Shown: one piece after another, positions 17,435 through 26,652 of the stretch
How the letters are laid out: each line of letters begins with the position of its first letter
Position numbering within the stretch: position 1 is the stretch's first letter
From: Undibacterium sp049340185
GTDB lineage: Bacteria; Pseudomonadota; Gammaproteobacteria; Burkholderiales; Burkholderiaceae_D
Length of the DNA stretch: 64,000 bases
Assembly (NCBI RefSeq): GCF_049340185.1
Contig: NZ_JBMPPC010000002.1
Span: 634,574 to 698,573 of the forward strand
Reading direction: 5' to 3'
The notes under the pieces: model-generated
Seen by the model: the letters and a program-made list of their open reading frames with translations, nothing else
What the model was told of the DNA's origin: nothing
Database searches by the model: none
Program-made: the position numbers and the translations under genes

Positions 17435-18016
17435 ATGATAGGTCGTATCGCAGGGACTCTGCTCGAAAAAAATCCCCCTCAGTTATTGGTTGATTGCCAG
17501 GGCGTAGGCTATGAAGTCGATGTACCGATGAGCACGTTTTATAACTTGCCGGCGCTAGGCGACAAGGTCGTTTTACTGACACATCTGGCAATACGTGAAG
17601 ATGCTCATGTCCTGTTCGGCTTTGGCAGCGCAGAGGAGCGCAGCACCTTTCGCCAGTTAATTAAAATCAGTGGCGTTGGCGCGCGCACAGCTCTTTCTAT
17701 TTTATCAGGCATGTCCGTCAGCGATCTGGCACAGGCCATCACCTTACAAGAAGCAGGCAGGCTGACACGAGTGCCGGGGATAGGCAAAAAGACGGCTGAG
17801 CGTCTGTTACTGGAATTAAAAGGTAAGCTAGGTGCCGATATCGGCGCTGTTACTGGAGGTGCGCATGTGCCGGATCATCAGTCGGATATCCTGAATGCCT
17901 TGCTGGCTCTAGGTTATTCAGACAAAGAAGCGCTGATGGCCTTAAAAGCCTTGCCAGCTGGTACGGGCGTCTCTGACGGCATCAAATTAGCCCTGAAATC
18001 CCTGTCGAAAAGTTAA
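17435..18016 (+). CDS. ruvA: Holliday junction DNA helicase subunit RuvA
   Basis: Tetrameric junction-binding protein that loads RuvB rings for branch migration. The 193-residue protein has the N-terminal OB-fold (MIGRIAGTLLEK, GVGYEVDVP), two helix-hairpin-helix elements (ISGVGARTALSILSG and VPGIGKKTAERLLLEL), and the small C-terminal domain III (ALLALGYSDKEA) that contacts RuvB. It ends 6 bases before ruvB, consistent with co-transcription. Confidence 0.96.
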   Translation: MIGRIAGTLLEKNPPQLLVDCQGVGYEVDVPMSTFYNLPALGDKVVLLTHLAIREDAHVLFGFGSAEERSTFRQLIKISGVGARTALSILSGMSVSDLAQAITLQEAGRLTRVPGIGKKTAERLLLELKGKLGADIGAVTGGAHVPDHQSDILNALLALGYSDKEALMALKALPAGTGVSDGIKLALKSLSKS

Positions 18017-18022
18017 TCGATC

Positions 18023-19105
18023 ATGAGCATACAAACTGACAATTTCAGTAGCAATCCCGGTGGCAATTTAAGTGACGCACGGATTATTGCAGCGACACCG
18101 GCATCGCCAAACGAAGAAGCAATAGAACGTGCGCTACGCCCCAAACAATTAGATGAGTATGTCGGCCAGGAAAAAATTCGCGGTCAATTAGAGATTTTCA
18201 TCACCGCTGCCAGACAACGCAAAGAAGCACTGGATCACACGCTATTATTTGGCCCACCGGGTCTGGGCAAAACTACGCTTGCCCACATCATCGCACGCGA
18301 AATGGGTGTGAATCTGCGGCAGACCTCAGGTCCGGTCTTAGAACGAGCGGGCGACCTTGCCGCACTGCTGACCAACCTGGAAGCCAATGATGTACTGTTC
18401 ATCGACGAAATCCATCGCTTATCACCGGTCGTCGAAGAAATACTGTATCCAGCGCTGGAGGACTATCAGATCGACATCATGATCGGCGAGGGCCCTGCTG
18501 CCCGTTCGGTCAAACTGGATTTGCAGCCCTTTACCTTAGTCGGCGCCACCACCCGCGCCGGTATGCTGACGAATCCTTTACGCGACCGCTTCGGTATCGT
18601 GGCACGACTTGAGTTCTATACACCAGAAGAACTGACTCGCATTGTCACGCGCTCGGCCTCATTACTGAATGCACCGATCAACGCTGACGGCGCGCATGAA
18701 ATTGCTAAACGCGCACGTGGCACACCACGGATTGCGAATCGCCTGCTGCGTCGCGTCAGGGACTACGCCGAGGTGAAGGGTAATGGCGACATTACTAAAG
18801 CCACGGCAGATGCGGCACTTAAAATGCTGGATGTGGATAGCGTCGGCTTCGATCTGATGGACAGAAAATTACTAGAAGCTATTTTGTTCAAATTTGGTGG
18901 CGGCCCCGTTGGCCTGGATAACGTGGCCGCAGCCATCGGCGAAGAGCGGGACACGATTGAGGATGTGCTGGAGCCTTATCTGATTCAGCAAGGCTACCTG
19001 CAACGCACACCGCGCGGGCGGATCGCAACCCCGTCTGCTTACGAGCATTTTGGCGTTACCGCACCAAGAACCAATCCTAATGGCGATCTATGGGGAAGTA
19101 ATTAA
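18023..19105 (+). CDS. ruvB: Holliday junction DNA helicase subunit RuvB
   Basis: Hexameric AAA+ motor driving branch migration. The 360-residue protein shows Walker A GPPGLGKTT near residue 79, Walker B LFIDEIHRL, sensor region GATTRAGML with the arginine-finger segment NPLRDRFG, and the C-terminal winged helix ending in QRTPRGR. The N-terminus is about 20 residues longer than E. coli RuvB and looks disordered. It is the last of ruvC-ruvA-ruvB; the next gene starts 15 bases later. Confidence 0.97.
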   Translation: MSIQTDNFSSNPGGNLSDARIIAATPASPNEEAIERALRPKQLDEYVGQEKIRGQLEIFITAARQRKEALDHTLLFGPPGLGKTTLAHIIAREMGVNLRQTSGPVLERAGDLAALLTNLEANDVLFIDEIHRLSPVVEEILYPALEDYQIDIMIGEGPAARSVKLDLQPFTLVGATTRAGMLTNPLRDRFGIVARLEFYTPEELTRIVTRSASLLNAPINADGAHEIAKRARGTPRIANRLLRRVRDYAEVKGNGDITKATADAALKMLDVDSVGFDLMDRKLLEAILFKFGGGPVGLDNVAAAIGEERDTIEDVLEPYLIQQGYLQRTPRGRIATPSAYEHFGVTAPRTNPNGDLWGSN

Positions 19106-19120
19106 GATGGATGCGTGCAA

Positions 19121-19579
19121 ATGAAAATTTGGGTCGATGCTGATGCCTGCCCAAATCCGATCAAGGATATTTTATTCAGGGTAGCTGATCGTTTAGGCAT
19201 CACGACGACCCTGGTGGCGAATCGCCTGCTCTCCGTACCGCCGTCTCGTTTTATCAAGGCAATGCAAGTTCCTGCTGGCTTTGACGTGGCGGACCAGGAA
19301 ATTGTGCGCTTAATGGAGGCTGGCGATCTGGTGATTACCGGCGATATTCCTCTCGCATCCGATGTGCTGGACAAAGGAGGTCATGCGCTCAATCCACGCG
19401 GCTCGTTTTACACCAAGGACAATATTCGTGAATATTTGACCATGCGACAATTCATGGATGAACTCCGGAGCAGCGGTGTAGAAACAGGTGGCCCAAACGC
19501 TTTCAGTCAAGCGGACAGACAAGCGTTCGCCAACCAACTGGATCGCTTCATGGCAAAAGCGATACGCGTTGAACCGTAG
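19121..19579 (+). CDS. YaiI/YqxD family protein (UPF0178, DUF188)
   Basis: A 152-residue cytosolic protein of a conserved family with a PIN-like/NYN-like fold and no settled function. Recognised from WVDADACPNPIKDIL at the N-terminus, DLVITGDIPLA near residue 75 and NPRGSFYTKDNI. The conserved Asp residues in DADAC and GDIPLA would form the metal site if it is a nuclease. ATG 19121 is chosen; GTG 19115 is an alternative. It closely follows ruvB and may belong to the same transcript. Confidence 0.9.
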   Translation: MKIWVDADACPNPIKDILFRVADRLGITTTLVANRLLSVPPSRFIKAMQVPAGFDVADQEIVRLMEAGDLVITGDIPLASDVLDKGGHALNPRGSFYTKDNIREYLTMRQFMDELRSSGVETGGPNAFSQADRQAFANQLDRFMAKAIRVEP

Positions 19580-19808
19580 GATCAGAAAATCTTTTGTTCA
19601 GATTTTACAAAAGCCCCCTGACTGACTGCGACTCCCATACTAGCCAAGGATACAATGTTGCGAACGAAATTTGCTCAAGATCAATAGAGATGCAATGCGA
19701 CCAAATCTGTTGGTCACATTGATTTCTTCAACGTTTTTTATCTTCGTGCTTGCACATTCAACATAGCTCACCGACAATAAGTGTCCCCTCAAACCTAGTG
19801 GTACGATC

Positions 19809-20639
19809 ATGCTAATGTCTTCCCAAGCCGACCGTTATGCACATCAGTTCCTCGAGGCGCGTGCATCTGCACAGACCCTTGCACCTATCTCCTCTCACAG
19901 TGAATTAAGTATCGCTGATGCTTATGACATTGCTAAAAGTCTGGACAATATCAGGATTGCCGAGGGCGAGATTCCCGTTGGCAGGAAATTAGGATTTACC
20001 AACCGGACGCTATGGCCAAAGTACGGCGAAAAAGAGGCTATACATGCTCCGATCTGGACTACCTTGTTCGATACGACTGTGCGCTATTTGGACGATACTC
20101 ACGTGAATCAAAGCCTGGCTGGCGCAGTGCAACCGCGAGTTGAACCTGAAGTAGTATTCAAGCTAGGGCGAACTCCGGCAATAGATGCTAGCTTAGACGA
20201 ACTCGCGGATTGCCTGGAATGGATGGCGCACGGACTAGAGATTGTTGTCAGCCCGTATCCAGATTGGAAATTCGAAGCTGCTGACGCGATTGCCGCACTT
20301 GGTCTGCATGGCACTCTGCTGATTGGTGAGCCACGCATGCTATCCAGCGCAAGCCGACACCATCTCGGCGATATGCTGGCAAACGCCAGTGTGTCTCTAT
20401 CCTGCGACGGATCGCTATTAGGCGCAGGCTTTGGGAGTAATGTTCTGGACAGCCCTTTGCACGCGATTTGGCATCTGCATCAATTATTGAAAACTCAACC
20501 GCAATTCTCGCCTTTACGCGCCGGAGAAGTCATTACGACCGGCACCTGGACAGACGCTTATCCCGTTTCGCCCGGACAAACTTGGTTTACTGCTTTCTCT
20601 GGAATTACCTTGGCGGGACTTTCCGTTTCTTTTGCTTAA
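19809..20639 (+). CDS. 2-keto-4-pentenoate hydratase-like protein (FAH superfamily)
   Basis: A 276-residue protein of the fumarylacetoacetate hydrolase superfamily, closest in pattern to MhpD/DmpE-type hydratases and 4-oxalocrotonate decarboxylases. These act late in meta-cleavage of aromatic rings. Seen are GRKLGFTNR near residue 60, the metal-binding VEPEVVFKLG near residue 115, and GLEIVVSPYPDWKF. No other aromatic catabolism gene is nearby, so the in vivo substrate is open. Two ATGs (19809, 19815) are possible starts. A 229-base gap separates it from the preceding gene. Confidence 0.8.
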   Translation: MLMSSQADRYAHQFLEARASAQTLAPISSHSELSIADAYDIAKSLDNIRIAEGEIPVGRKLGFTNRTLWPKYGEKEAIHAPIWTTLFDTTVRYLDDTHVNQSLAGAVQPRVEPEVVFKLGRTPAIDASLDELADCLEWMAHGLEIVVSPYPDWKFEAADAIAALGLHGTLLIGEPRMLSSASRHHLGDMLANASVSLSCDGSLLGAGFGSNVLDSPLHAIWHLHQLLKTQPQFSPLRAGEVITTGTWTDAYPVSPGQTWFTAFSGITLAGLSVSFA

Positions 20640-20676
20640 CTATAATTTTACTATTACTTAACTATCGCTAACCTAC

Positions 20677-21348
20677 ATGATCATCGTTCATCACCTTAAT
20701 AATTCGCGCTCTCAGCGCGTGCTCTGGTTGCTCGAAGAACTTGGACTGGAATACCAGATCAAGTTTTATGAACGCGATCCCAACACCATGCTAGCACCGG
20801 CATCTTTAATGGAAGTCCATCCTTTGGGCAAATCTCCCGTCATTACTGATGGAGATCTGACAATTGCAGAATCCGGTGCCATTGTTGATTATCTAGTTAA
20901 CCGCTATGGAAATGGGCAGTTGATGCCCGTTCGTGAGTCCAGGGATTATTTGCGTTACAACTATTGGCTACATTATGCTGAGGGTTCGGCGATGTCACCT
21001 TTGTTAATGAAACTGGTCTTCGATAGAATCGAGAGAAGTCCCATGCCCTTTTTTGTAAAACCGATTGCACGCGGAATTGCACAAAAAGTGAAGGTAAGTT
21101 TCATCTCGCCACAGATCACCCGACATCTCGACTACTTAGAAGCAGAAATCAGTAAAACGGGCTGGTTTGTCGGCGAAGACTTTAGTGCGGCAGATATTCA
21201 AATGAGTTTCCCGCTGGAAGCGGCCGCATCACGTGGCGGCCTGAATGGTAGTCGTCCAAATTTAATGGCGTGGCTGGCAAAAATACATGCTCGTAAAGCC
21301 TATGTCACCGCGTTGCAAAAAGGTGGCAAGTACGACTTATTAACCTGA
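20677..21348 (+). CDS. Glutathione S-transferase family protein
   Basis: A 223-residue protein with an N-terminal thioredoxin-like domain (VHHLNNSRSQRVLWLLEELG) holding the Ser region for glutathione activation, then the cis-Pro and glutathione-binding segment GKSPVI and ESGAIVDYL, and an all-helical C-terminal domain with the N-capping motif FSAADIQMSFPL. Substrate class is unknown. It starts 37 bases after the hydratase-like gene, so the two may be co-transcribed. It ends at a bidirectional terminator facing the porin gene. Confidence 0.9.
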   Translation: MIIVHHLNNSRSQRVLWLLEELGLEYQIKFYERDPNTMLAPASLMEVHPLGKSPVITDGDLTIAESGAIVDYLVNRYGNGQLMPVRESRDYLRYNYWLHYAEGSAMSPLLMKLVFDRIERSPMPFFVKPIARGIAQKVKVSFISPQITRHLDYLEAEISKTGWFVGEDFSAADIQMSFPLEAAASRGGLNGSRPNLMAWLAKIHARKAYVTALQKGGKYDLLT

Positions 21349-21403
21349 ACAACGGTCATTTCTAATGATCAAGTAATATCAATTTCACTTTTCTGTCGAT
21401 AAT

Positions 21404-21429
21404 AAAAAAGCACCCGAGGGTGCTTTTTT
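21404..21429. terminator. Bidirectional intrinsic terminator, GST / porin
   Basis: AAAAAAGCACC (21404-21414) pairs with GGTGCTTTTTT (21419-21429) around CGAG, between convergent genes. Confidence 0.93.
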
Positions 21430-21468
21430 TACGAGCCTGAAACGAAGCAAGCCGGAGCTTGCTTGTTA

Positions 21469-22521
21469 TTAGAACTTGTGACGGATACCAACGTTAACCA
21501 AACGAACGTTTGCACCTGGAGTTACTGGGTGGAAAGTTGCGCCAGAATCATCGCTACCCAATGCACTGTTTGCATCATTTGCAGTACGGGAAATCGACGT
21601 GTACAGGTTAGTACGCTTAGACAGTGAGTATGTGTAACCCAAAGCCAAGTGGTTTGCGTTAGCGTCGCCTACATTTTTAACAGTAGAACGAATGTAATCA
21701 GCTACGATAGTACCAGCTGCACTGACTGGAACAGTCGCGCCCAACAACCATACGCGACGATCGATTGGTGTAGGAACGCCATCATCTTTGATTGTAGAGT
21801 AAGCAGCGTGAGCTTTTGCTACGCCAAAGTCATATGTACCTGCCAGCAAAATGCTTTTCTTCGCATTTGTGCCAGTGGCGTTTTGCGCACTAGTGTAAGC
21901 CAGAGTTGCAAACACAGGACCTGCATTGTAAGCACCTGACAAGCCAATGTAACGATTGCCTGAAGTATTACCTGCAACTTCACCTACGCCGTAAAACAGG
22001 TTACCAGTGAAACCGTCGATGCTAACTGTGTTGTAGTTGATCGCATTGTTAACACGGCTAGGGCCACCAAAGAAGTGAGCTGCACCAAAAGAAGATGTAC
22101 CAGAACCAGCTGTACCAGTTGTCATACCTGTGCCAAATGGATCAAAGCTATCGATAGCGATAAACGCTGGAGTATATTGACGACCTAAGTTCAAGGAACC
22201 GAAATCACCTGACAAACCAACCCATGCTTGACGACCAAAAGCCAGACCACCTTGAGCAGAAGAACCTGTGTCCGCATTAACACCCATTTCCAATTGGAAA
22301 TTTGCTTTCAAACCGCCACCCAGATCTTCAGTACCTTTAAAACCCAGACGTGAACCAGATTGAATACCGCTATCCAAGCCCAGAGTTGCGCCTGCTTTTT
22401 CACCCGTGTTTTGGTGTTGCAAAGCCATATCTACGATACCGTAGATTGTGACATTGGATTGTGCTTGTGCTGCGCCTGAAATTGCTGCTAATGCTGCCAG
22501 AGCTAAGAGTGATTTTTTCAT
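21469..22521 (-). CDS. General trimeric porin (Burkholderia type), first copy
   Basis: A 350-residue outer-membrane beta-barrel of the gram-negative porin family that allows diffusion of small solutes. It has a signal peptide ending GAAQAQ, then SNVTIYGIVDMALQ, the classic first strand. GFKGTEDLGGGLKANFQLE, GRQAWVGLSGDFGSLNLGRQ and the constriction-loop region follow, and it ends in Phe (GIRHKF) as needed for BAM-mediated insertion. ATG 22521 follows GGAGA. Specificity is unknown. A second porin gene lies directly upstream on the same strand, but a terminator separates them. Confidence 0.95.
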   Translation of the reverse strand: MKKSLLALAALAAISGAAQAQSNVTIYGIVDMALQHQNTGEKAGATLGLDSGIQSGSRLGFKGTEDLGGGLKANFQLEMGVNADTGSSAQGGLAFGRQAWVGLSGDFGSLNLGRQYTPAFIAIDSFDPFGTGMTTGTAGSGTSSFGAAHFFGGPSRVNNAINYNTVSIDGFTGNLFYGVGEVAGNTSGNRYIGLSGAYNAGPVFATLAYTSAQNATGTNAKKSILLAGTYDFGVAKAHAAYSTIKDDGVPTPIDRRVWLLGATVPVSAAGTIVADYIRSTVKNVGDANANHLALGYTYSLSKRTNLYTSISRTANDANSALGSDDSGATFHPVTPGANVRLVNVGIRHKF

Positions 22522-22540
22522 TGATATTTCTCCAAAGGTT

Positions 22541-22556
22541 TTCATGTTGACATGAA
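22541..22556. promoter_or_regulatory. Inverted repeat in first porin leader
   Basis: TTCATGT and ACATGAA (7-bp arms, 2-nt centre) lie about 20 bases before the porin ATG, next to the ribosome site. Could be an operator or an RNA structure affecting translation; function is inferred. Confidence 0.3.
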
Positions 22557-22824
22557 CTACATTGAGCCAAATTCATACAAGTACGACAACTAACATATTG
22601 CACAAAAACAGCTAATTCTTAAAAACTTACAAGACCGCTAAAAAGAAGTTAACGTATTTGACCAAAATTAAACGTGGACAGCCAAGCTAAATCGGCTTTG
22701 GAAGAGATGTAAAACGCAGAATGTCGTTAATAAGCAACGGAAAATTACTTATTAGACATCAATTTGATGCGATTAATTGGCAACAAGAAACTATCTAAAA
22801 TACAAAATACCCGCTAAAAACAAG

Positions 22825-22855
22825 AAAGAAGCTCCGTATTTGACGGAGCTTCTTT
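22825..22855 (-). terminator. Intrinsic terminator after second porin
   Basis: AAAGAAGCTCCGT (22825-22837) pairs with ACGGAGCTTCTTT (22843-22855), 13 bp around a 5-nt loop. On the minus strand it is followed by CTTGTTTTTAG. Confidence 0.88.
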
Positions 22856-22898
22856 TTAGCTCACAAAAAAATTACCTCACGGCAATCTGTTGTGAAAA

Positions 22899-23960
22899 TT
22901 AGAACAGGTGTGTAATCCCTACAGAAACACCATTTTGCGTACCGTTATTAATCGTACCTAGCAAGGCTGTAGTACCAACAAATGCATTTGTCAGCTTCTT
23001 GTTATCGAATTCTGCGTAGAAATTAGTGCGCTTAGACAAAGCATAAGTCGCAGCTACTACCAGATTCTTACGCTTACCATCAACCTTGGTCGCAGCTGAA
23101 GTTGCAACAGTAGAATCAGTTACGTAATAAGCACCAGTCAACTCAACTTGTGGTGTCAATGTGTAATTCACGCCACCCCAATAAGATTTCTGCTCAGAAT
23201 CAATTTTCAACAAAGATTCTTGATTTTCTTTTACAAAACCGCCAGAAATACGGAATGCACCATCTTTGAATGCACCACCGATTGTGTAGTACTTATTACG
23301 TAACCCGCCGATATCAGTCGACATAAAAGTGCCACCAAAATTTACTGGGCCAGTTGTATAGGTAGCAGCAACAGATTTAACTGCATTACGGCCTACATCA
23401 CCGGCAACCTCACCCGCAACATATTCAGCGCTGACTTTTACACCACTGAAAATTGCTGTGTACTGGATATCATTGTTGAAACGAGTTGCACCACCGCCGC
23501 TGAATGTCGCTGGGAAGAACAGGGCAACACCTGCAACTGGAGAAGTGATTGAAGGAAATTTGTAACTGAACGGCTCATACGTACCGATTGTTTTGAACGC
23601 TAAAGAATATTGACGACCGAGATCCAGATTACCGAACTCACCAGTTACGCCGACAAAAGCGGAACGATTAAAAGCCACTGCAGAGTTGTCATAAGAACCG
23701 GTTGCAGTATTGAAGCCAGACTCCAGCACGAAGTGAGCATTCATGCCACCGCCGAGATCTTCAACGCCTTTGAAACCGATGCGGTTAGAGTTGTATGTAC
23801 CATTAGAACCCATGGACAACTTGCTGTTGCCTGCAGCATCAACATTGGTCACGTTGCGCAAACCTGCGTCAATAGAACCATAAATTGTTACAGACGATTG
23901 TGCGGATGCAGTAGCTGCAAATGCGCTGAGAACAGCAAATGCGATAAGCGTTTTTTTCAT
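22899..23960 (-). CDS. General trimeric porin (Burkholderia type), second copy
   Basis: A 353-residue outer-membrane beta-barrel paralogous to the gene at 21469 but clearly diverged. The signal peptide ends ATASAQ, followed by SSVTIYGSIDAGLR, GFKGVEDLGGGMNAHFVLE and NLDLGRQYSLAF, ending in Phe (VGITHLF). ATG 23960 follows GGAGA. It has its own terminator, so the two porins are probably expressed separately, perhaps under different nutrient or osmotic conditions (inference). Confidence 0.95.
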   Translation of the reverse strand: MKKTLIAFAVLSAFAATASAQSSVTIYGSIDAGLRNVTNVDAAGNSKLSMGSNGTYNSNRIGFKGVEDLGGGMNAHFVLESGFNTATGSYDNSAVAFNRSAFVGVTGEFGNLDLGRQYSLAFKTIGTYEPFSYKFPSITSPVAGVALFFPATFSGGGATRFNNDIQYTAIFSGVKVSAEYVAGEVAGDVGRNAVKSVAATYTTGPVNFGGTFMSTDIGGLRNKYYTIGGAFKDGAFRISGGFVKENQESLLKIDSEQKSYWGGVNYTLTPQVELTGAYYVTDSTVATSAATKVDGKRKNLVVAATYALSKRTNFYAEFDNKKLTNAFVGTTALLGTINNGTQNGVSVGITHLF

Positions 23961-24304
23961 TGAAAATATCTCCAGGAATATCATTTTTTAAGAAGTACTG
24001 ATATGCATCAGTTCATTTACTAGTAGTGCAAAGGGTATTCGGTCTTGCCAAGACTTCGAAACCTGCTGATTAAGAAGTTGTAGTCAATTGAAACAAATAA
24101 CCGGAAATAGGGCAAAGAGAATTTGCGAACGATCGTATTTAAGCAAATTTTATGTGGCGTCTCCACAACAATTAAGGTTTTTCACAATGCAACTGTTGCA
24201 ACTATTTTAGGGGTATCGAGTCGTTGCATGCCAATACAGGCGAGGTGCTTTGTTGAGGATTACAATATGCAGATTGAACCAAAAGCGAAGGAAAGTAGCG
24301 GATT
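23961..24304. other. Divergent intergenic region, second porin / coq7
   Basis: No gene is seen. ACTGAT (23997-24002) and ATCAGT (24007-24012) form a small inverted repeat 36 bases before the porin start. The rest should hold the promoters of the two divergent genes. Confidence 0.4.
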
Positions 24305-24931
24305 ATGATAACTATGAATAACTTAATCATCCATTTTGACCGCGCCTTACGCGTGGTCAGCGGACAAGCCCATGCATCGCGACCGAATCCCGGCAATTTG
24401 CAAGCAGACGCTGAACTTGACGATTCTGAGCGTCAGCACAGTGCGGGTCTGATGCGCGTCAATCATGTTGGTGAAATATGCGCTCAGGCACTTTATGATT
24501 CTCAACGGCAATTTACTCAAACAAAGGCGATTCAAGAACAATTCCTGCATTCCGGCATCGAGGAGGAAGATCATCTAGCCTGGACGGCGGACCGGTTGCG
24601 CGAACTGAATTCACGTATCAGTCTGCTCAGCCCGCTCTGGTATGCCGGCGCCTATGCTTGTGGCGCCATCGCGGCCAAATGTGGCGACGCGGCCAGCCTG
24701 GGTTTTGTCGTTGAAACAGAAAAACAGGTTGAAGCTCATCTGGCTAGTCATTTGCAGCAACTACCTCCACAAGATGCAAAATCCCGTGCCATCGTCGAGC
24801 AAATGCGCGTCGATGAAATCGCTCATGGCGCAGCGGCAGATGCACTTGGTGCAAGCCAGCTACCAGTTCCAGTACAATTTGCGATGAAAGGCTTGGCTAA
24901 GGTCATGACCACTACCGCTTACTATATTTGA
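24305..24931 (+). CDS. coq7: Demethoxyubiquinone hydroxylase Coq7
   Basis: Membrane-associated diiron monooxygenase that hydroxylates 2-polyprenyl-3-methyl-6-methoxy-1,4-benzoquinone, the penultimate oxidative step of ubiquinone synthesis. The 208-residue four-helix protein shows the carboxylate/His iron ligands: HVGEICAQ, GIEEEDHLAW, ETEKQVEAHL and DEIAHG. ATG 24305 is taken, with AAGGA upstream; ATG 24314 is possible. Single gene, ending at a bidirectional terminator. Confidence 0.95.
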   Translation: MITMNNLIIHFDRALRVVSGQAHASRPNPGNLQADAELDDSERQHSAGLMRVNHVGEICAQALYDSQRQFTQTKAIQEQFLHSGIEEEDHLAWTADRLRELNSRISLLSPLWYAGAYACGAIAAKCGDAASLGFVVETEKQVEAHLASHLQQLPPQDAKSRAIVEQMRVDEIAHGAAADALGASQLPVPVQFAMKGLAKVMTTTAYYI

Positions 24932-24988
24932 ACAAAATCAGACTAGAGCCGCGATGTTGACCGGTACAAAACTGTTCATATCAACAAT

Positions 24989-25019
24989 AAAAACCGCTCA
25001 CTGCCACTGGGCGGTTTTT
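24989..25019. terminator. Bidirectional intrinsic terminator, coq7 / antiporter
   Basis: AAAAACCGC (24989-24997) pairs with GCGGTTTTT (25011-25019) between convergent genes, with long A and T runs. Confidence 0.9.
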
Positions 25020-25040
25020 TTAGTGTCTTGAAAAACAGGC

Positions 25041-26318
25041 CTACAGCAAAAAGAAACATGTAGCGGCAATCGCCGTCGGAAATAAAGCTGCCAGCAATAA
25101 ACCCAATGGACTGATTGCCTGCTCATCAAATGAGTCTTTTAAAATTGCAAAGCCCGCCGGGTTAGGTGCATTCGCAATCACCGTTAATCCGCCACCAGTG
25201 ACCGCTCCTGCTACCAGCGCATATTTGGCGCTATCAGACAATCCCGCCACCAAAGAGCCGAGGTAGGTCAATGCGGCATTGTCCGTAATCGCCGTCAGTC
25301 CCATCGCGCCAAAGAATAAGAGCGTCGAGTTCATCCCGGCTAATATAGGTTGTAGCCACCATTGCTGTTTGCCGCCCAATACGACGAGCCCCGCCAGAAA
25401 AAAAGCGACCAGCAAACCCTCACGCAACATCAGCTTGTCCTGATACCGCTGATAAGCATCGGTAAAGCCAAGAAAAAACAAAAACAATCCCATAAATACG
25501 ACCGGGTAATGCGCAAACACAACGGTCGCTGCCAGAAACACATAATGAATCCCAACTACCGTCATCGGTATTGCCGTTGTAGTGTCAGTTATTGCGGCGT
25601 CACGCTCATCAACCGCATCGACGATCTTAATTTGCGAGCGAAACAGCAAGGTCGCCAGCAACGCGTTGATAGCTACGGCAATCGCTGCTTTCCAACCAAA
25701 TACGCCCGACATGAATGCAATATCCCATTGCCATTTTTCGGCCACCATCAATACCGGCGGTGCGGCAAACGGCGTCAGCACGCCACCTATTGAAATATTC
25801 ACGAACAAGACCCCGAGGGTTGCATACTTCAGTTGCTGAGAAATACCTTTGCTATAAAACCGATCTCGCAACATCAATGCCGCCAGCGTCATAGCCGCCG
25901 GCTCGGTAATAAAGGAACCGAGCAAAGGAATCAAAAACAAACATAAGAAATATGCACTCAGAGCTGGGCTGACGGGCAGCAACGCAGCTAGCCGATGCAC
26001 CAGACTTTGTACCGAATGTAGAATCGGTTTAGTACCTGCAATCACCAGAATTACGAAGACGAACAAGGGCTCGGTAAAGTTCTGGCTCTCAAGATAGGCG
26101 ATCGCAGCTTTCTGCTTTTCAATCAACGCGATACAGGTCACCAGCACCAGCGCCCAGAATCCAAATACGACCTCTACTTCACCGAGAAGATGCCACAAAC
26201 CCGCGTGGTGCTGGCTCGTATGCGCCAGGTGTAAAAAATATTTGGTTGAAAACGTATGCAATACCGCCAGACCAAAAATAACAGCTCCGACGTAATTAAT
26301 TAACTGCGTGCTATCCAT
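25041..26318 (-). CDS. Putative Na+/H+ antiporter (PF07399-like)
   Basis: A 425-residue polytopic inner-membrane protein with about 11-12 hydrophobic segments. ITEPAAMTLAALML, GGVLTPFAAPPVLMVA and the C-terminal AITDNAALTYLGSL and VIANAPNPAGFAIL match the NhaD-like putative Na+/H+ antiporter family of the ion transporter superfamily. The conserved charged or polar residues inside helices (TEPAA, TDNAA) would be in the ion path. The actual ion has not been shown for most members. It has no operon partner. Confidence 0.83.
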   Translation of the reverse strand: MDSTQLINYVGAVIFGLAVLHTFSTKYFLHLAHTSQHHAGLWHLLGEVEVVFGFWALVLVTCIALIEKQKAAIAYLESQNFTEPLFVFVILVIAGTKPILHSVQSLVHRLAALLPVSPALSAYFLCLFLIPLLGSFITEPAAMTLAALMLRDRFYSKGISQQLKYATLGVLFVNISIGGVLTPFAAPPVLMVAEKWQWDIAFMSGVFGWKAAIAVAINALLATLLFRSQIKIVDAVDERDAAITDTTTAIPMTVVGIHYVFLAATVVFAHYPVVFMGLFLFFLGFTDAYQRYQDKLMLREGLLVAFFLAGLVVLGGKQQWWLQPILAGMNSTLLFFGAMGLTAITDNAALTYLGSLVAGLSDSAKYALVAGAVTGGGLTVIANAPNPAGFAILKDSFDEQAISPLGLLLAALFPTAIAATCFFLL

Positions 26319-26410
26319 AGTGACTTTGCCTAATTTTTTTCAGAAAAGTTAATGCGTTCATTGCGGATCTGCTGAGAGTTGACAGAACATCAGACAGTTC
26401 TCTCTCGCAG

Positions 26411-26577
26411 GGAACTTCCAAAAACCCGTTCATCGACATTTCATGGAACCAGTTACGCCTGCCACTCCTGCCTTTTCTCTTCGCCTCCGTACCTCTGTGG
26501 TGAGAGGTCTTAGCTTTTGCGGCAGTCTGTCAGTCCTGTTGACGTGATTTTTCAAATCAGCGGTTTTTAGAAGTTCC
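26411..26577. repeat. Segment of about 167 bp with terminal inverted repeats (MITE-like)
   Basis: Left end GGAACTTCCAAAAACCCG (26411-26428) and right end CGGTTTTTAGAAGTTCC (26561-26577) are inverted repeats differing by one base and one indel. The inside does not code. No flanking target duplication is visible. It resembles a small non-autonomous element, but no related transposase is in the window. Confidence 0.45.
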
Positions 26578-26584
26578 TTGCATT

Positions 26585-26652
26585 GAATCCGCAACAGGGA
26601 CGCGGCTTTCAGAGGCATTTCAGGCTAGAAGGCGCAACTACATTGCGGATTC
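26585..26652. repeat. Palindromic intergenic repeat, family 1, copy C
   Basis: Arms GAATCCGCAA (26585-26594) and TTGCGGATTC (26643-26652) are perfect inverted repeats. The inside (GGCATTTCAGGCTAGAAGGCGC) aligns with copy B at 11803. Confidence 0.8.

Larger units (their letters stand above)
22522..22898. other. Gap between the two porin genes
   Basis: No gene is seen. It contains the leader of the first porin (AT-rich, with the inverted repeat at 22541) and the terminator of the second (22825-22855). No clear -35/-10 pair could be chosen by eye. Confidence 0.5.
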
